A stretch of 12,672 bases of DNA, from assembly GCA_002070755.1 (NCBI GenBank), contig MWDY01000248.1:1-12672 (forward strand), in the 5' to 3' direction. Made by a program: the position numbers and the translations under genes. This document shows positions 1 to 5,726 of this stretch, one piece after another. The stretch comes from Spirochaetes bacterium ADurb.Bin110. Its GTDB lineage: Bacteria; Spirochaetota; Spirochaetia; Treponematales; Rectinemataceae. How positions within the stretch are numbered: the stretch's first letter is position 1; each line of letters starts with the position of its first letter. Under the pieces are notes generated by a model that did not search any database, was not told where the DNA came from, and worked only from the letters and a program-made list of their open reading frames with translations.

Positions 1-157
1 GGTGTCACCTGATGTGCGAGCAGGAATGGCCATGGTTATCGCTGCGCTTTGCGCAGAAGGCACTAGCATTATCCACAATGTATACCAGATTGAGCGTGGC
101 TATGAGAATCTAGTCGAGAGATTATCCGCAGTTGGGGCTCACATTAAGCGAGAATAA
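1..157 (+). CDS. murA: UDP-N-acetylglucosamine 1-carboxyvinyltransferase, C-terminal end (partial)
   Basis: The last 51 codons of a gene that enters from the left edge; the reading frame starts at base 2 and stops at TAA 155-157. The residues [18 protein letters not shown] followed by an IERGYE motif match the C-terminal end of MurA, where family members have a D-x-R pair and a (D/E)RGYE motif. MurA transfers enolpyruvate from PEP to UDP-GlcNAc in the cytoplasm, the first committed step of peptidoglycan synthesis. The Asp and Arg of the D-x-R motif, both near the active site in known MurA structures, are present. The catalytic cysteine loop would lie outside the window. The gene converges on pspA with an 89-base A-rich gap. 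Identification rests on about 50 residues but these are characteristic; the start and most of the protein are not visible. Confidence 0.88.
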   Translation, partial: VSPDVRAGMAMVIAALCAEGTSIIHNVYQIERGYENLVERLSAVGAHIKRE

Positions 158-229
158 AAATAGCTGACTGAAAACCGACATAACCCAAATAAAGAAAAAG
201 GCCCAATCAAAAAGAAGACCAATAGAAGA

Positions 230-245
230 AGGACTAATAAGTCTT
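230..245 (-). terminator. weak hairpin after pspA (possible terminator)
   Basis: A six-pair stem (one G-T pair) with an AATA loop lies just past the pspA stop codon, in the convergent gap with murA. On the minus strand it is followed by a pyrimidine-rich stretch (TTCTTCTATTGG) but no clean U-tract. The rest of the 158-246 gap is A-rich on the plus strand and shows no gene. A possible weak terminator only. Confidence 0.25.
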
Positions 246-246
246 A

Positions 247-954
247 TCACTGCTGAGAATTAGCCCGCCCCGCGTCCTCGGTTAGCATCTTTTTCTTGAG
301 CTCTTCGAGCATAACATCCGCTGCCTGTGGCGAGGATTCTAGCTGAGCAAATTGTTTTTCTAGGCTTGCGCCTGTAGTAGTATCCTCTAGTTCCTTCGTA
401 GCCTCTGCTTGTGCTTCGACTTCCTCGATTTTGCGCTCCATGCGCTCGAATGTCTCAAAGGCGCTCTTATTGCCTGCCATGCTCGACATGGTCTGAGTTA
501 TGCGCTGTTGAGCCTCGGCCCGCTTTGCTCGTGCTATAAGAATGTTTTTCTTGCGGTTTGCTTCTTCGATTTTGCTTTGCAGCTGGCGCAGAGCTTCTTT
601 GAGCTTTTCTACAGACTGTTTTTGTGCTTCCCACTGTTGAGCGAGCTGGGTAGCATAGCTTTCGAATTCTTGCTTTCGAAGGAGAGCTTCCTTGGCGAGA
701 TCGTCGCGATTAGCGCGGACCGCAAGCATGGCTTTATTTTCCCATTCTTGTGCCTTGGCCTTGTTCTCCATCATTTCTCGTTCTAGCCGTTTCTCGTCTG
801 CAATGGCCATAGCAACGGCTTTCTTGGACTCGATAAGCTGCTCATTCATGTCGATTATCATCTGATTGAGCATTTTTTCGGGGTCTTCGGCTTTGGAGAT
901 GATAGCGTTGATATTCGATGAGATCACTGTTTTAAGGCGATCGAACATTCCCAT
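247..954 (-). CDS. pspA: PspA/IM30 family phage shock protein A
   Basis: A 235-residue PspA/IM30 (ESCRT-III-like) protein. Residues 1-22 form the amphipathic N-terminal helix expected to insert into stressed membranes, and residues 23-36 carry the family signature EDPEKMLNQMI. Residues 37-190 are almost entirely coiled coil, and a C-terminal helix contains ELKKKM (218-223). Length is close to the usual 220-235. Family members bind the cytoplasmic face of the membrane, oligomerise and limit proton leak; in enterobacteria PspA also inhibits the activator PspF. The start at 954 is supported by GGAGG eight bases upstream, which lies inside the last codons of the upstream YbjN-like gene. Its stop is only three bases before this ATG, so translation is probably coupled. 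Third gene of the 1939-247 cassette. An internal ATG (M3) is less likely. Identity is certain; the stress that induces it is unknown. Confidence 0.95.
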   Translation of the reverse strand: MGMFDRLKTVISSNINAIISKAEDPEKMLNQMIIDMNEQLIESKKAVAMAIADEKRLEREMMENKAKAQEWENKAMLAVRANRDDLAKEALLRKQEFESYATQLAQQWEAQKQSVEKLKEALRQLQSKIEEANRKKNILIARAKRAEAQQRITQTMSSMAGNKSAFETFERMERKIEEVEAQAEATKELEDTTTGASLEKQFAQLESSPQAADVMLEELKKKMLTEDAGRANSQQ

Positions 955-957
955 AGT

Positions 958-1353
958 TCATTCCTCCACTTTATGAATATAGCTCGCAAGCTTCTTGTAA
1001 TGCTCTAGCAATGCGAACGATATCGATTCAATAGATGCAAGAAATTCTTCTTTGTCAAGCGTGTTATACTCGAGTGTATCTATCACGATGATTTGGTCGC
1101 CGCTTATCGCATAGGCACCATGAAGAAGATCCGTGGCGTTGAGCTCCAGGAGCGTCCTGAAGAGCGATTCGGCGTTCTCTTTTGGTATTGGCATGACATT
1201 GGCGCTGATAATAACAAGAGGGTCCGACAGGCTGACTATCATTCTGGGGTAGCCCTTGCTTTCATCCTCAATCAACCAGGAACTATTGGAAAGCTCCTGA
1301 TATTCGATTCCGAGGTCGATGAGATAGCTTTCTATTCTGGTCAATGCTGACAT
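958..1353 (-). CDS. YbjN-like (type III chaperone-fold) protein
   Basis: A 131-residue soluble acidic protein with no signal peptide or membrane segment. The pattern (N-terminal helix ALTRIESYLIDLGI, beta-rich middle with SWLIEDE and a PLVIISANVMPIP strand pair, then a helix with LLELNATDLLHGAYAISGDQIIVIDTL) is that of the YbjN/CesT-like fold. E. coli YbjN has been linked to motility and stress, but the biochemical role of the family is unsettled. A very strong ribosome binding site (AAGGAGGAGG) precedes the ATG at 1353. It sits 43 bases after the STAS gene, and its stop is three bases before pspA, whose ribosome binding site lies inside its final codons. Close coupling suggests it works with PspA, perhaps as a chaperone or modulator; this is inference. 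Assigned by pattern rather than by a catalytic motif. Confidence 0.75.
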   Translation of the reverse strand: MSALTRIESYLIDLGIEYQELSNSSWLIEDESKGYPRMIVSLSDPLVIISANVMPIPKENAESLFRTLLELNATDLLHGAYAISGDQIIVIDTLEYNTLDKEEFLASIESISFALLEHYKKLASYIHKVEE

Positions 1354-1393
1354 TACTACCTCCTCCTTGTACTTCTATTGTCTTAGATCTATG

Positions 1394-1407
1394 CGCTCAA
1401 CCGAGCG
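1394..1407 (-). other. small hairpin over the STAS gene stop codon
   Basis: CGCTC AACC GAGCG forms a perfect five-pair stem with a four-base loop, and the TGA stop of the STAS gene falls inside it. There is no U-tract after it on the minus strand, so it is not a convincing terminator. It could slow ribosomes or RNases between the STAS and YbjN-like genes, or be chance. Confidence 0.25.
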
Positions 1408-1939
1408 TTATAGTTCCATCCGGAAATGCCGTGATTACTGCTTCACATGTCTGACACCGGCCTCTACCGGGCTTTTCTATATCAATAAGAGAGTTGCAAG
1501 CTGGGCACTGGACAGAGAGGGGATATATGCCATTTATGGCGAATTTAAGACCTGTCAGCGCGCTTTGGGCATCTGCAGCGGTCGTAAAATAGCCCTCGAG
1601 TCCAAGTATTCTCTGCATTCGTTCCATGCGAGGCCGCATACCACAAAGCACGAGGTCGCCATGCCGGTCTCTCAATTTCTGCCTGAGCGCGAGCATTAGC
1701 CCCATACCTGCTGGCCCGATATCTTCAATTGTGGAAAAATCGACCACCAGGTAGCGTATGCCTTCAGAGAGTATGCTATCGAATGATTGAGCAACTATAT
1801 CCAGATTAGCTTCTGTAACCGCACCTACAAAGTGCGCGACGATGCAGCCTGGGAAATCAGTGGATATCTGGGACGAGATTAGGGCATCTGAACCAGGTTG
1901 AGAAATCTTCTGGATTCGCGAAAGAAGTCCTGATGGCAT
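1397..1939 (-). CDS. STAS domain protein with C-terminal zinc ribbon
   Basis: A 180-residue protein with two parts. Residues about 27-133 form a STAS (anti-anti-sigma-like) domain: a beta strand GCIVAHFVGAV, the core VVDFSTIEDIGPAGMGLMLAL, then a VLCGMRPRM strand-turn. Residues 145-165 hold a CxxC...CxxC zinc ribbon (C145, C148, C162, C165). In SpoIIAA/RsbV-type STAS proteins the core reads D-S-(S/A)-G and the serine is phosphorylated by an anti-sigma kinase. Here the pair is Gly75-Pro76, so that switch is absent. The protein more likely works as a binding scaffold, with the zinc ribbon contacting a protein or nucleic acid; this is inference. The start at 1939 has no ribosome binding site, but a good promoter lies immediately upstream, so the mRNA may be almost leaderless. 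First gene of the STAS/YbjN/pspA cassette. Confidence 0.85.
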   Translation of the reverse strand: MPSGLLSRIQKISQPGSDALISSQISTDFPGCIVAHFVGAVTEANLDIVAQSFDSILSEGIRYLVVDFSTIEDIGPAGMGLMLALRQKLRDRHGDLVLCGMRPRMERMQRILGLEGYFTTAADAQSALTGLKFAINGIYPLSVQCPACNSLIDIEKPGRGRCQTCEAVITAFPDGTITLG

Positions 1940-1948
1940 TATCTATCA

Positions 1949-1977
1949 ATAATATGAGTTAGGCTAGGAAAAGTCAA
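1949..1977 (-). promoter_or_regulatory. sigma-70-type promoter of the STAS/YbjN/pspA cassette
   Basis: On the minus strand: TTGACT (-35, 1972-1977), a 17-base spacer, TATTAT (-10, 1949-1954); each box matches consensus at five of six positions. The predicted transcription start, near 1942, is only about three bases before the STAS ATG at 1939. One copy of a 10-base direct repeat overlaps the -35 box and one arm of an inverted repeat lies in the spacer, so the promoter may be regulated. Confidence 0.65.
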
Positions 1978-2005
1978 ACACCCTTAGAAGAAAGGCTGCC
2001 TAACT
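1957..2005. repeat. 8-base inverted repeat flanking the -35 region
   Basis: AGTTAGGC (1957-1964) and GCCTAACT (1998-2005) are perfect inverted copies, with arm centres 41 bases apart. The downstream arm sits between the -10 and -35 boxes of the STAS promoter and the other lies upstream of it. This could be a two-site operator, or an RNA hairpin in transcripts reading through from the SDR gene. Function not shown by sequence alone. Confidence 0.4.
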
Positions 2006-2042
2006 AGCTTTACACAGAATTGTCGTGCACCCTCAAACACCC
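1974..2042. repeat. 10-base direct repeat TCAAACACCC, two copies
   Basis: TCAAACACCC occurs at 1974-1983 and 2033-2042, starts 59 bases apart. Read on the minus strand, GGGTGTTTGA overlaps the -35 box of the STAS promoter in the near copy. A repeated element touching a -35 box is typical of regulator binding sites, but two 10-base copies could be chance. Confidence 0.4.
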
Positions 2043-2044
2043 GC

Positions 2045-2060
2045 TAACACAAAAGTGTTA
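2045..2060 (-). other. hairpin at the end of the SDR gene
   Basis: TAACAC AAAA GTGTTA is a perfect six-pair stem with an A4 loop on the plus strand; the SDR stop codon (2058-2060) is its first three bases on the minus strand. It is followed on the minus strand by GCGGGTGTTTG, not a U-run, so intrinsic termination would be weak. It may protect the 3' end or partly reduce read-through into the STAS cassette. Confidence 0.35.
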
Positions 2061-2849
2061 TGGCGCAAAACCTCCATCTAGATTGACCACTGCTCCAGAG
2101 GCGATGCATGGCTCGGCATCGATAAGATTGAGAGCGATGCTCGCTATTATATCGGCTTTGGAAAGTGAACCGGTGGCTGTCAGCGATGCATGGCGAATTA
2201 TGGTTTCTCTATCGAGATATTCAGTCTCAACTGGACCAGGGCACACGACGATGGCTGCGACATTGTTGGAAGCGCCTTCCACAGCGATGGATTTTGCCAG
2301 CACACCAAGTCCGGTCTTTGCAGAGGCATAAGCTGCGGTTTTCTTGTAGGAGCGGATACTATCTGTTCTTGTACCACCAAAGAATATAAAGCGGCCATAT
2401 TTTCTTTCCATCATGCCAGGCAAGAATCGGCTTGCCAGGGCTCCTGGAAGTGCTAAATCGGCAAGCGTTAGCCATTCCCAATCTTTTGTGGTACAAGCTC
2501 TTAGGGGTTTTTCTAGGAATGGACCAAAGGCGCAGACGACTATATCGGGCTCGCAATCTATCTCATCAAGACGCAAATCTAATGCCTGAATGAATTGGAC
2601 AGGGCTCGAAAACTCCAAGTCTATCAAGCCACGGCTCTTAGCCTTAAGAAAGCTGTCTTCTTGCAGTTTATCCGAGGCATTTCGTCCTTGTATAAGCAGC
2701 GCTGCACCTCTGCTCGCAAGCTCGTTGGATATGGCAAGACCAATGCCCCCTGAGCCGCCTATGAGAAGCGCGAGTTTTCCGCCGAATGTCGATGTGCGAT
2801 TCTGTACTTGGATGCGGCTTTGGATATCTTCTGGGTTATGATTGCTCAT
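2058..2849 (-). CDS. short-chain dehydrogenase/reductase (SDR) family protein
   Basis: A 263-residue classical-size SDR with a Rossmann fold. GGSGGIG (31-37) is the nucleotide-binding glycine motif. The usual NNAG position reads CAFGP (106-110). YASAK (174-178) supplies the catalytic Tyr174 and Lys178. CPGPVETE (203-210) matches the PG motif after the active site, and the C-terminal GAVVNLDGGF is the usual SDR ending. The serine normally about 13 residues before the Tyr is not in place: the segment reads FFGGTRTDS and is about two residues longer, so Thr160 or Ser164 may substitute. There is an N-terminal extension of about 22 residues. Substrate cannot be told from sequence; many such enzymes reduce 3-oxoacyl or sugar-like substrates with NAD(P)H. 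It lies 62 bases after the AAA+ gene on the same strand. The ribosome binding site is weak. Confidence 0.9.
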   Translation of the reverse strand: MSNHNPEDIQSRIQVQNRTSTFGGKLALLIGGSGGIGLAISNELASRGAALLIQGRNASDKLQEDSFLKAKSRGLIDLEFSSPVQFIQALDLRLDEIDCEPDIVVCAFGPFLEKPLRACTTKDWEWLTLADLALPGALASRFLPGMMERKYGRFIFFGGTRTDSIRSYKKTAAYASAKTGLGVLAKSIAVEGASNNVAAIVVCPGPVETEYLDRETIIRHASLTATGSLSKADIIASIALNLIDAEPCIASGAVVNLDGGFAP

Positions 2850-2911
2850 GGCTTTAGGATACTAGAATTTCTTTTTATTAGATAGCGACGATTTTGGCTA
2901 AGGTCCCATCT

Positions 2912-4054
2912 TTAGCGGCTTTGGTGCTTGCATCGCTCTAATATCTTTTCGATGCCGGGCAAAAATCTTATGTCCTTGGCGCAAATCTTGCCCGACTTTC
3001 TGAGCGAGCATGCACTCATCATGACCGAATAAAGCTCTCGAACATTGCCAGGCCATTTGTGGGAATACAGCTTGTCAAATGCATCGCTTCCTATATTAAA
3101 GCGACCCATTGCATATTGATCGCAAAAATGCTGAACAAGCAGGGGGATATCTTCTTTTCGCTCGCGCAAAGGAGGAGTTTCTATTACGAAATTGGCAATG
3201 CGGAATAAAAGATCGTCTCGAAACTTTTGTTGGGTTGCTAGCTCGATTGGGTTTCGGCTCGAGGCTGTAACAAGCCGGAATTTAGACGAGCGGGCTTGAA
3301 GGCTTCCGAGTCTGCGATATTCTCCATTATCGAGAACACGCAGCAGGCATGGCTGCGAAACAGGAGAAAGGCTTCCAATTTCATCTAGAAAGAGCGTACC
3401 ATTATTTGCCTGCTCGATGACTCCGCTTCTTGAGGAAGCATCGGTATAAGCTCCTCTTTCTGTGCCAAACATCTCACTTTCAAAAAGAGTGTCTGGAATT
3501 GCCGCGCAATTCAAGGCCAAAAAAGGATTGCCCTTTCTCTCGCTCCATTCATGCAGGGCTCGCGCGGCAAGTTCTTTCCCCGTTCCTGTTTCTCCAATTA
3601 TAAGAACAGAGCAAGGTTCGTTGGCCAGCATGCGAATTTGCGAAATCATATAGCATACCTTATTGCTTTTCCCAATTATAATTAAGGAAGGATCAGCATG
3701 TCGAGGTTTTGTACCGAACGCGTTTCCAGCATCGTCAGCATAGGAAGACAGATGGTCTTTATTTGCTTTTTCCGAGACTCTGGCAATTATGTCATTGAGC
3801 TCTAAGAAATTATGAAAATAATATATCTCTAATCGAGATGGAGCGATTCGCTTAATGCTTTCTTTTTGGCGTGCGTTGAAGGCTGAATCTGATGATGTAA
3901 GCCCAGCAACAAGGATTTCAGGCTTCAGCCTTTCTATCATCACCGATAATTCTAGCAAATCTCCAGCGACAGATATATCGAAATACTTGCTAAAAAGCCT
4001 TACTATTGTCCGGATTCTGCTAGAGTCCTTATCAAAATAGATAAGCCTTTTCAT
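2912..4054 (-). CDS. sigma-54-activator-like AAA+ protein with pseudo-receiver, no DNA-binding domain
   Basis: A 380-residue NtrC/PspF-like protein. Residues 1-95 resemble a response-regulator receiver (acidic D8 and D10), but the phospho-acceptor position in EILVAGL (46-52) is Ala/Gly, so it cannot be phosphorylated in the usual way. Residues about 124-366 form a sigma-54-interaction AAA+ domain: Walker A GETGTGKE (154-161), Walker B LFLDEIG (221-227), arginine fingers in FRDDLLFR (R279, R285) and WPGNVREL (334-341). The loop that touches sigma-54, normally GAFTGA, reads GAYTDA (201-206), and the preceding GHE reads GTE. The protein ends about 14 residues after the AAA+ domain, without the Fis-type helix-turn-helix; only 62 bases separate it from the next gene, so no frameshifted HTH fits. 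ATP hydrolysis looks possible; classical promoter activation is doubtful. Confidence 0.88.
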   Translation of the reverse strand: MKRLIYFDKDSSRIRTIVRLFSKYFDISVAGDLLELSVMIERLKPEILVAGLTSSDSAFNARQKESIKRIAPSRLEIYYFHNFLELNDIIARVSEKANKDHLSSYADDAGNAFGTKPRHADPSLIIIGKSNKVCYMISQIRMLANEPCSVLIIGETGTGKELAARALHEWSERKGNPFLALNCAAIPDTLFESEMFGTERGAYTDASSRSGVIEQANNGTLFLDEIGSLSPVSQPCLLRVLDNGEYRRLGSLQARSSKFRLVTASSRNPIELATQQKFRDDLLFRIANFVIETPPLRERKEDIPLLVQHFCDQYAMGRFNIGSDAFDKLYSHKWPGNVRELYSVMMSACSLRKSGKICAKDIRFLPGIEKILERCKHQSR

Positions 4055-4191
4055 GATTGCCTAAGATGTAACAAACGCACCTTCATGTTTCAAGACGAGA
4101 AGAATAGCCTGATCGATGTAAGATATTTTTACCCGATATATCTCTCCACTGTTAGCTAAAGTCTAATTATGTCTAGAGAAGGAAAGACGTT
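4055..4191 (-). promoter_or_regulatory. intergenic region with candidate promoter for the AAA+ gene
   Basis: No gene is seen in these 137 bases. On the minus strand TTGAAA (4088-4093), a 17-base spacer and TACATC (4065-4070) form a plausible sigma-70-like promoter (five and four of six consensus matches). Transcription would start near 4058, about four bases before the ATG at 4054, again suggesting an almost leaderless mRNA; only a weak AGG precedes the ATG. No sigma-54 (-24/-12) site was found. Confidence 0.35.
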
Positions 4192-4899
4192 TCATTTTCC
4201 GGAAATCCATTTCATTATAGGCTTATAATAAAAGAAGATACCGCTTCTGGTTACATTCATGTGGCGTGGTATCCAGCATTCTTCACCACGTAGCGGGCTA
4301 CCCGCCAGAATCAGTTGAGGAGCTCCCTTTTGTATCGCCTCGATGATAGCAGGTTCTTCCTCTGACCGATATAGGCCTTGCATGCTTCCTACTATCGTTA
4401 TTCCAGGATAGGTCGCGCGGATGTTTTTTTCGGCCTTTATAAGAGTTATTGGGTTTCCTCCCAATAAGAATATGGAGCCATTTCGCTTTTCGAGAGATGA
4501 TAGCAGGAGGGTAAGTACCTTTTGGGGCCTATAGGTTTTGGTTTCTTCTTCGGTGTTATCTAATCCAGCAGAATTTTCTTCTGCCATAGATTCTTTTATA
4601 GCATCCAATAATAACTGATGAATAAAAGGTACAGACCAACATCGAAGGGATTTTGCGCCGTGCATAAGCACACGTTCCGCAAGGCTGCTATCGTGAGGCA
4701 AAATCATGTCGGCGCTGGCTATCATGGAGCCAAATTCATCGCGCTTTTTTGCGTGTATCCAACTCTGTTTATCGACAAAACAAATCTGGTGATTCTTTTC
4801 ATCATCCCATAGATAGGGCAATGTAAACAGGTCGAATTTCGATGGAAAATCGAGGCGTAGGCCATCTAGAGATGCACAAGCTATGCTTACACTTTCCAT
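4192..4899 (-). CDS. divergent WecG/TagA/CpsF-family glycosyltransferase-like protein
   Basis: A 235-residue cytosolic protein. The C-terminal half matches the WecG/TagA/CpsF family: GSIFLLGG (141-148), AEKNIRATYPGITIVGSMQGLY (156-177) and APQLILAGSP followed by ECWIPRH (193-213), where relatives have a GSPKQEKW-like segment. Members usually transfer ManNAc-type sugars to lipid-linked intermediates of teichoic acid, ECA or capsule. Two points argue against ordinary activity. The N-terminal motif that normally reads PDG, with a catalytic Asp, reads PHDSS (68-72). The family QE pair is replaced in a longer LRGEEC segment. An acidic insertion spans about 102-125. The start overlaps rsmE by 13 bases with a GAGAGG ribosome binding site, so translation is coupled. 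Last gene of the ctpA-rsmE operon. Family is fairly sure; enzyme function is not. Confidence 0.75.
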   Translation of the reverse strand: MESVSIACASLDGLRLDFPSKFDLFTLPYLWDDEKNHQICFVDKQSWIHAKKRDEFGSMIASADMILPHDSSLAERVLMHGAKSLRCWSVPFIHQLLLDAIKESMAEENSAGLDNTEEETKTYRPQKVLTLLLSSLEKRNGSIFLLGGNPITLIKAEKNIRATYPGITIVGSMQGLYRSEEEPAIIEAIQKGAPQLILAGSPLRGEECWIPRHMNVTRSGIFFYYKPIMKWISGK

Positions 4900-5711
4900 A
4901 AGCCTCTCTCGAAAGCGACAGCTTTAACTGCCGATATTGCAAAAATGGCAGCGGTTTCCACTCTCAATACTGGCCCTCTCACATGATGTACGGCAAAGCC
5001 CATATCGACAAATGCTGCACAATCATTTGAGGAAAGGCCACCCTCTGGTCCTATGGCTAGGACAACGCGATCCTTTTCATCCGAAAGGAGAAAATGCAGG
5101 GCTTGCGATTTTTCTTGCTCTGATTCATGAAATAGAATTCTTACCGAATCTTTTCTACTAAAACCCTTTGCGTTCAAGGCAGCATCTAGCGTTTCTAGGT
5201 CTGCGGTGGACAGAATCTCTGTGTAGACAAGAGAGCCTGACTGCTGCATAGCCTCGCGGATTATGCGCTTTCGGCGTTCTAGCTTTCCATTTGCCCGCTC
5301 AGATGGCTCCTGTTCAACACAATGCCGAGTAATCAAAGGAACAATGAGTTCGACTTCCAGCTCTACTGCTTGGCGAATAATGAGATCGAACTTTTTGCCT
5401 TTGGGTAGAGCCTGGACCAAAGCGATATGCATAGTTGGAGCCATGTTGATTTTTAGTTGGCCTTCTTCTGTTGCATTTGAAGGGTGGCTCACCAAAGATC
5501 GGGGCGAAGAAATCGTTGTAATTCCAAGCCTTACCGCGCGCGGATCGTCCGAAACAATGATACAGCGAAAACGCGAACCGGCTTCATCCACTGCATTAAA
5601 AGAGTCTCCTTTTCTCATTCGCCGGACATTTATTAGGTAATGGCTTGTTTTTTCATCGAGAGAGCAAGTTTCTCGGCCGCGCTGGTTCCCTAATAGAACA
5701 ATCTGGCGCAT
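4887..5711 (-). CDS. rsmE: 16S rRNA (uracil1498-N3)-methyltransferase
   Basis: A 274-residue SPOUT-family methyltransferase that uses S-adenosylmethionine to methylate N3 of U1498 in 16S rRNA of the 30S subunit. Evidence: HYLINVRRMRKGD near the N-terminus (PUA-like RNA-binding domain, about 1-70), ALVQALPKGKKFDLIIRQAVELEV (97-120), REAMQQSGS (152-160), LAIGPEGGLS (218-227) and VLRVETAAIFAI (248-259). The last two build the trefoil-knot cofactor site, where relatives have GPEGG and LRxETA. The family's EQSGR motif reads QQSGS here, with Ser for the usual Arg. It is some 25-30 residues longer than many RsmE proteins because of a stretch around 66-92. It starts 15 bases after ctpA with AAGG as ribosome binding site and overlaps the next gene by 13 bases. 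Confidence 0.93.
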   Translation of the reverse strand: MRQIVLLGNQRGRETCSLDEKTSHYLINVRRMRKGDSFNAVDEAGSRFRCIIVSDDPRAVRLGITTISSPRSLVSHPSNATEEGQLKINMAPTMHIALVQALPKGKKFDLIIRQAVELEVELIVPLITRHCVEQEPSERANGKLERRKRIIREAMQQSGSLVYTEILSTADLETLDAALNAKGFSRKDSVRILFHESEQEKSQALHFLLSDEKDRVVLAIGPEGGLSSNDCAAFVDMGFAVHHVRGPVLRVETAAIFAISAVKAVAFERGLWKV

Positions 5712-5726
5712 AGGAGCAAACCTTAT

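Noticed and set aside
409..786. Plus-strand open frame of 125 codons opposite pspA
   Set aside because: Rich in Phe, Leu and Cys from reading antisense to a coiled-coil gene; no ribosome binding site and no family signature.
1367..1699. Plus-strand frame of 110 codons opposite the STAS gene
   Set aside because: Antisense to conserved STAS and zinc-ribbon codons; no start signal or family motif.
2850..2911. A frameshifted helix-turn-helix after the AAA+ gene
   Set aside because: Only 62 bases remain before the SDR gene, too short for a Fis-type domain, and no such motif is seen in the other frames there.
4162..4186. Terminator hairpin after the WecG/TagA-like gene
   Set aside because: Only four-base stems (GTCT/AGAC) with a long loop and no U-tract.
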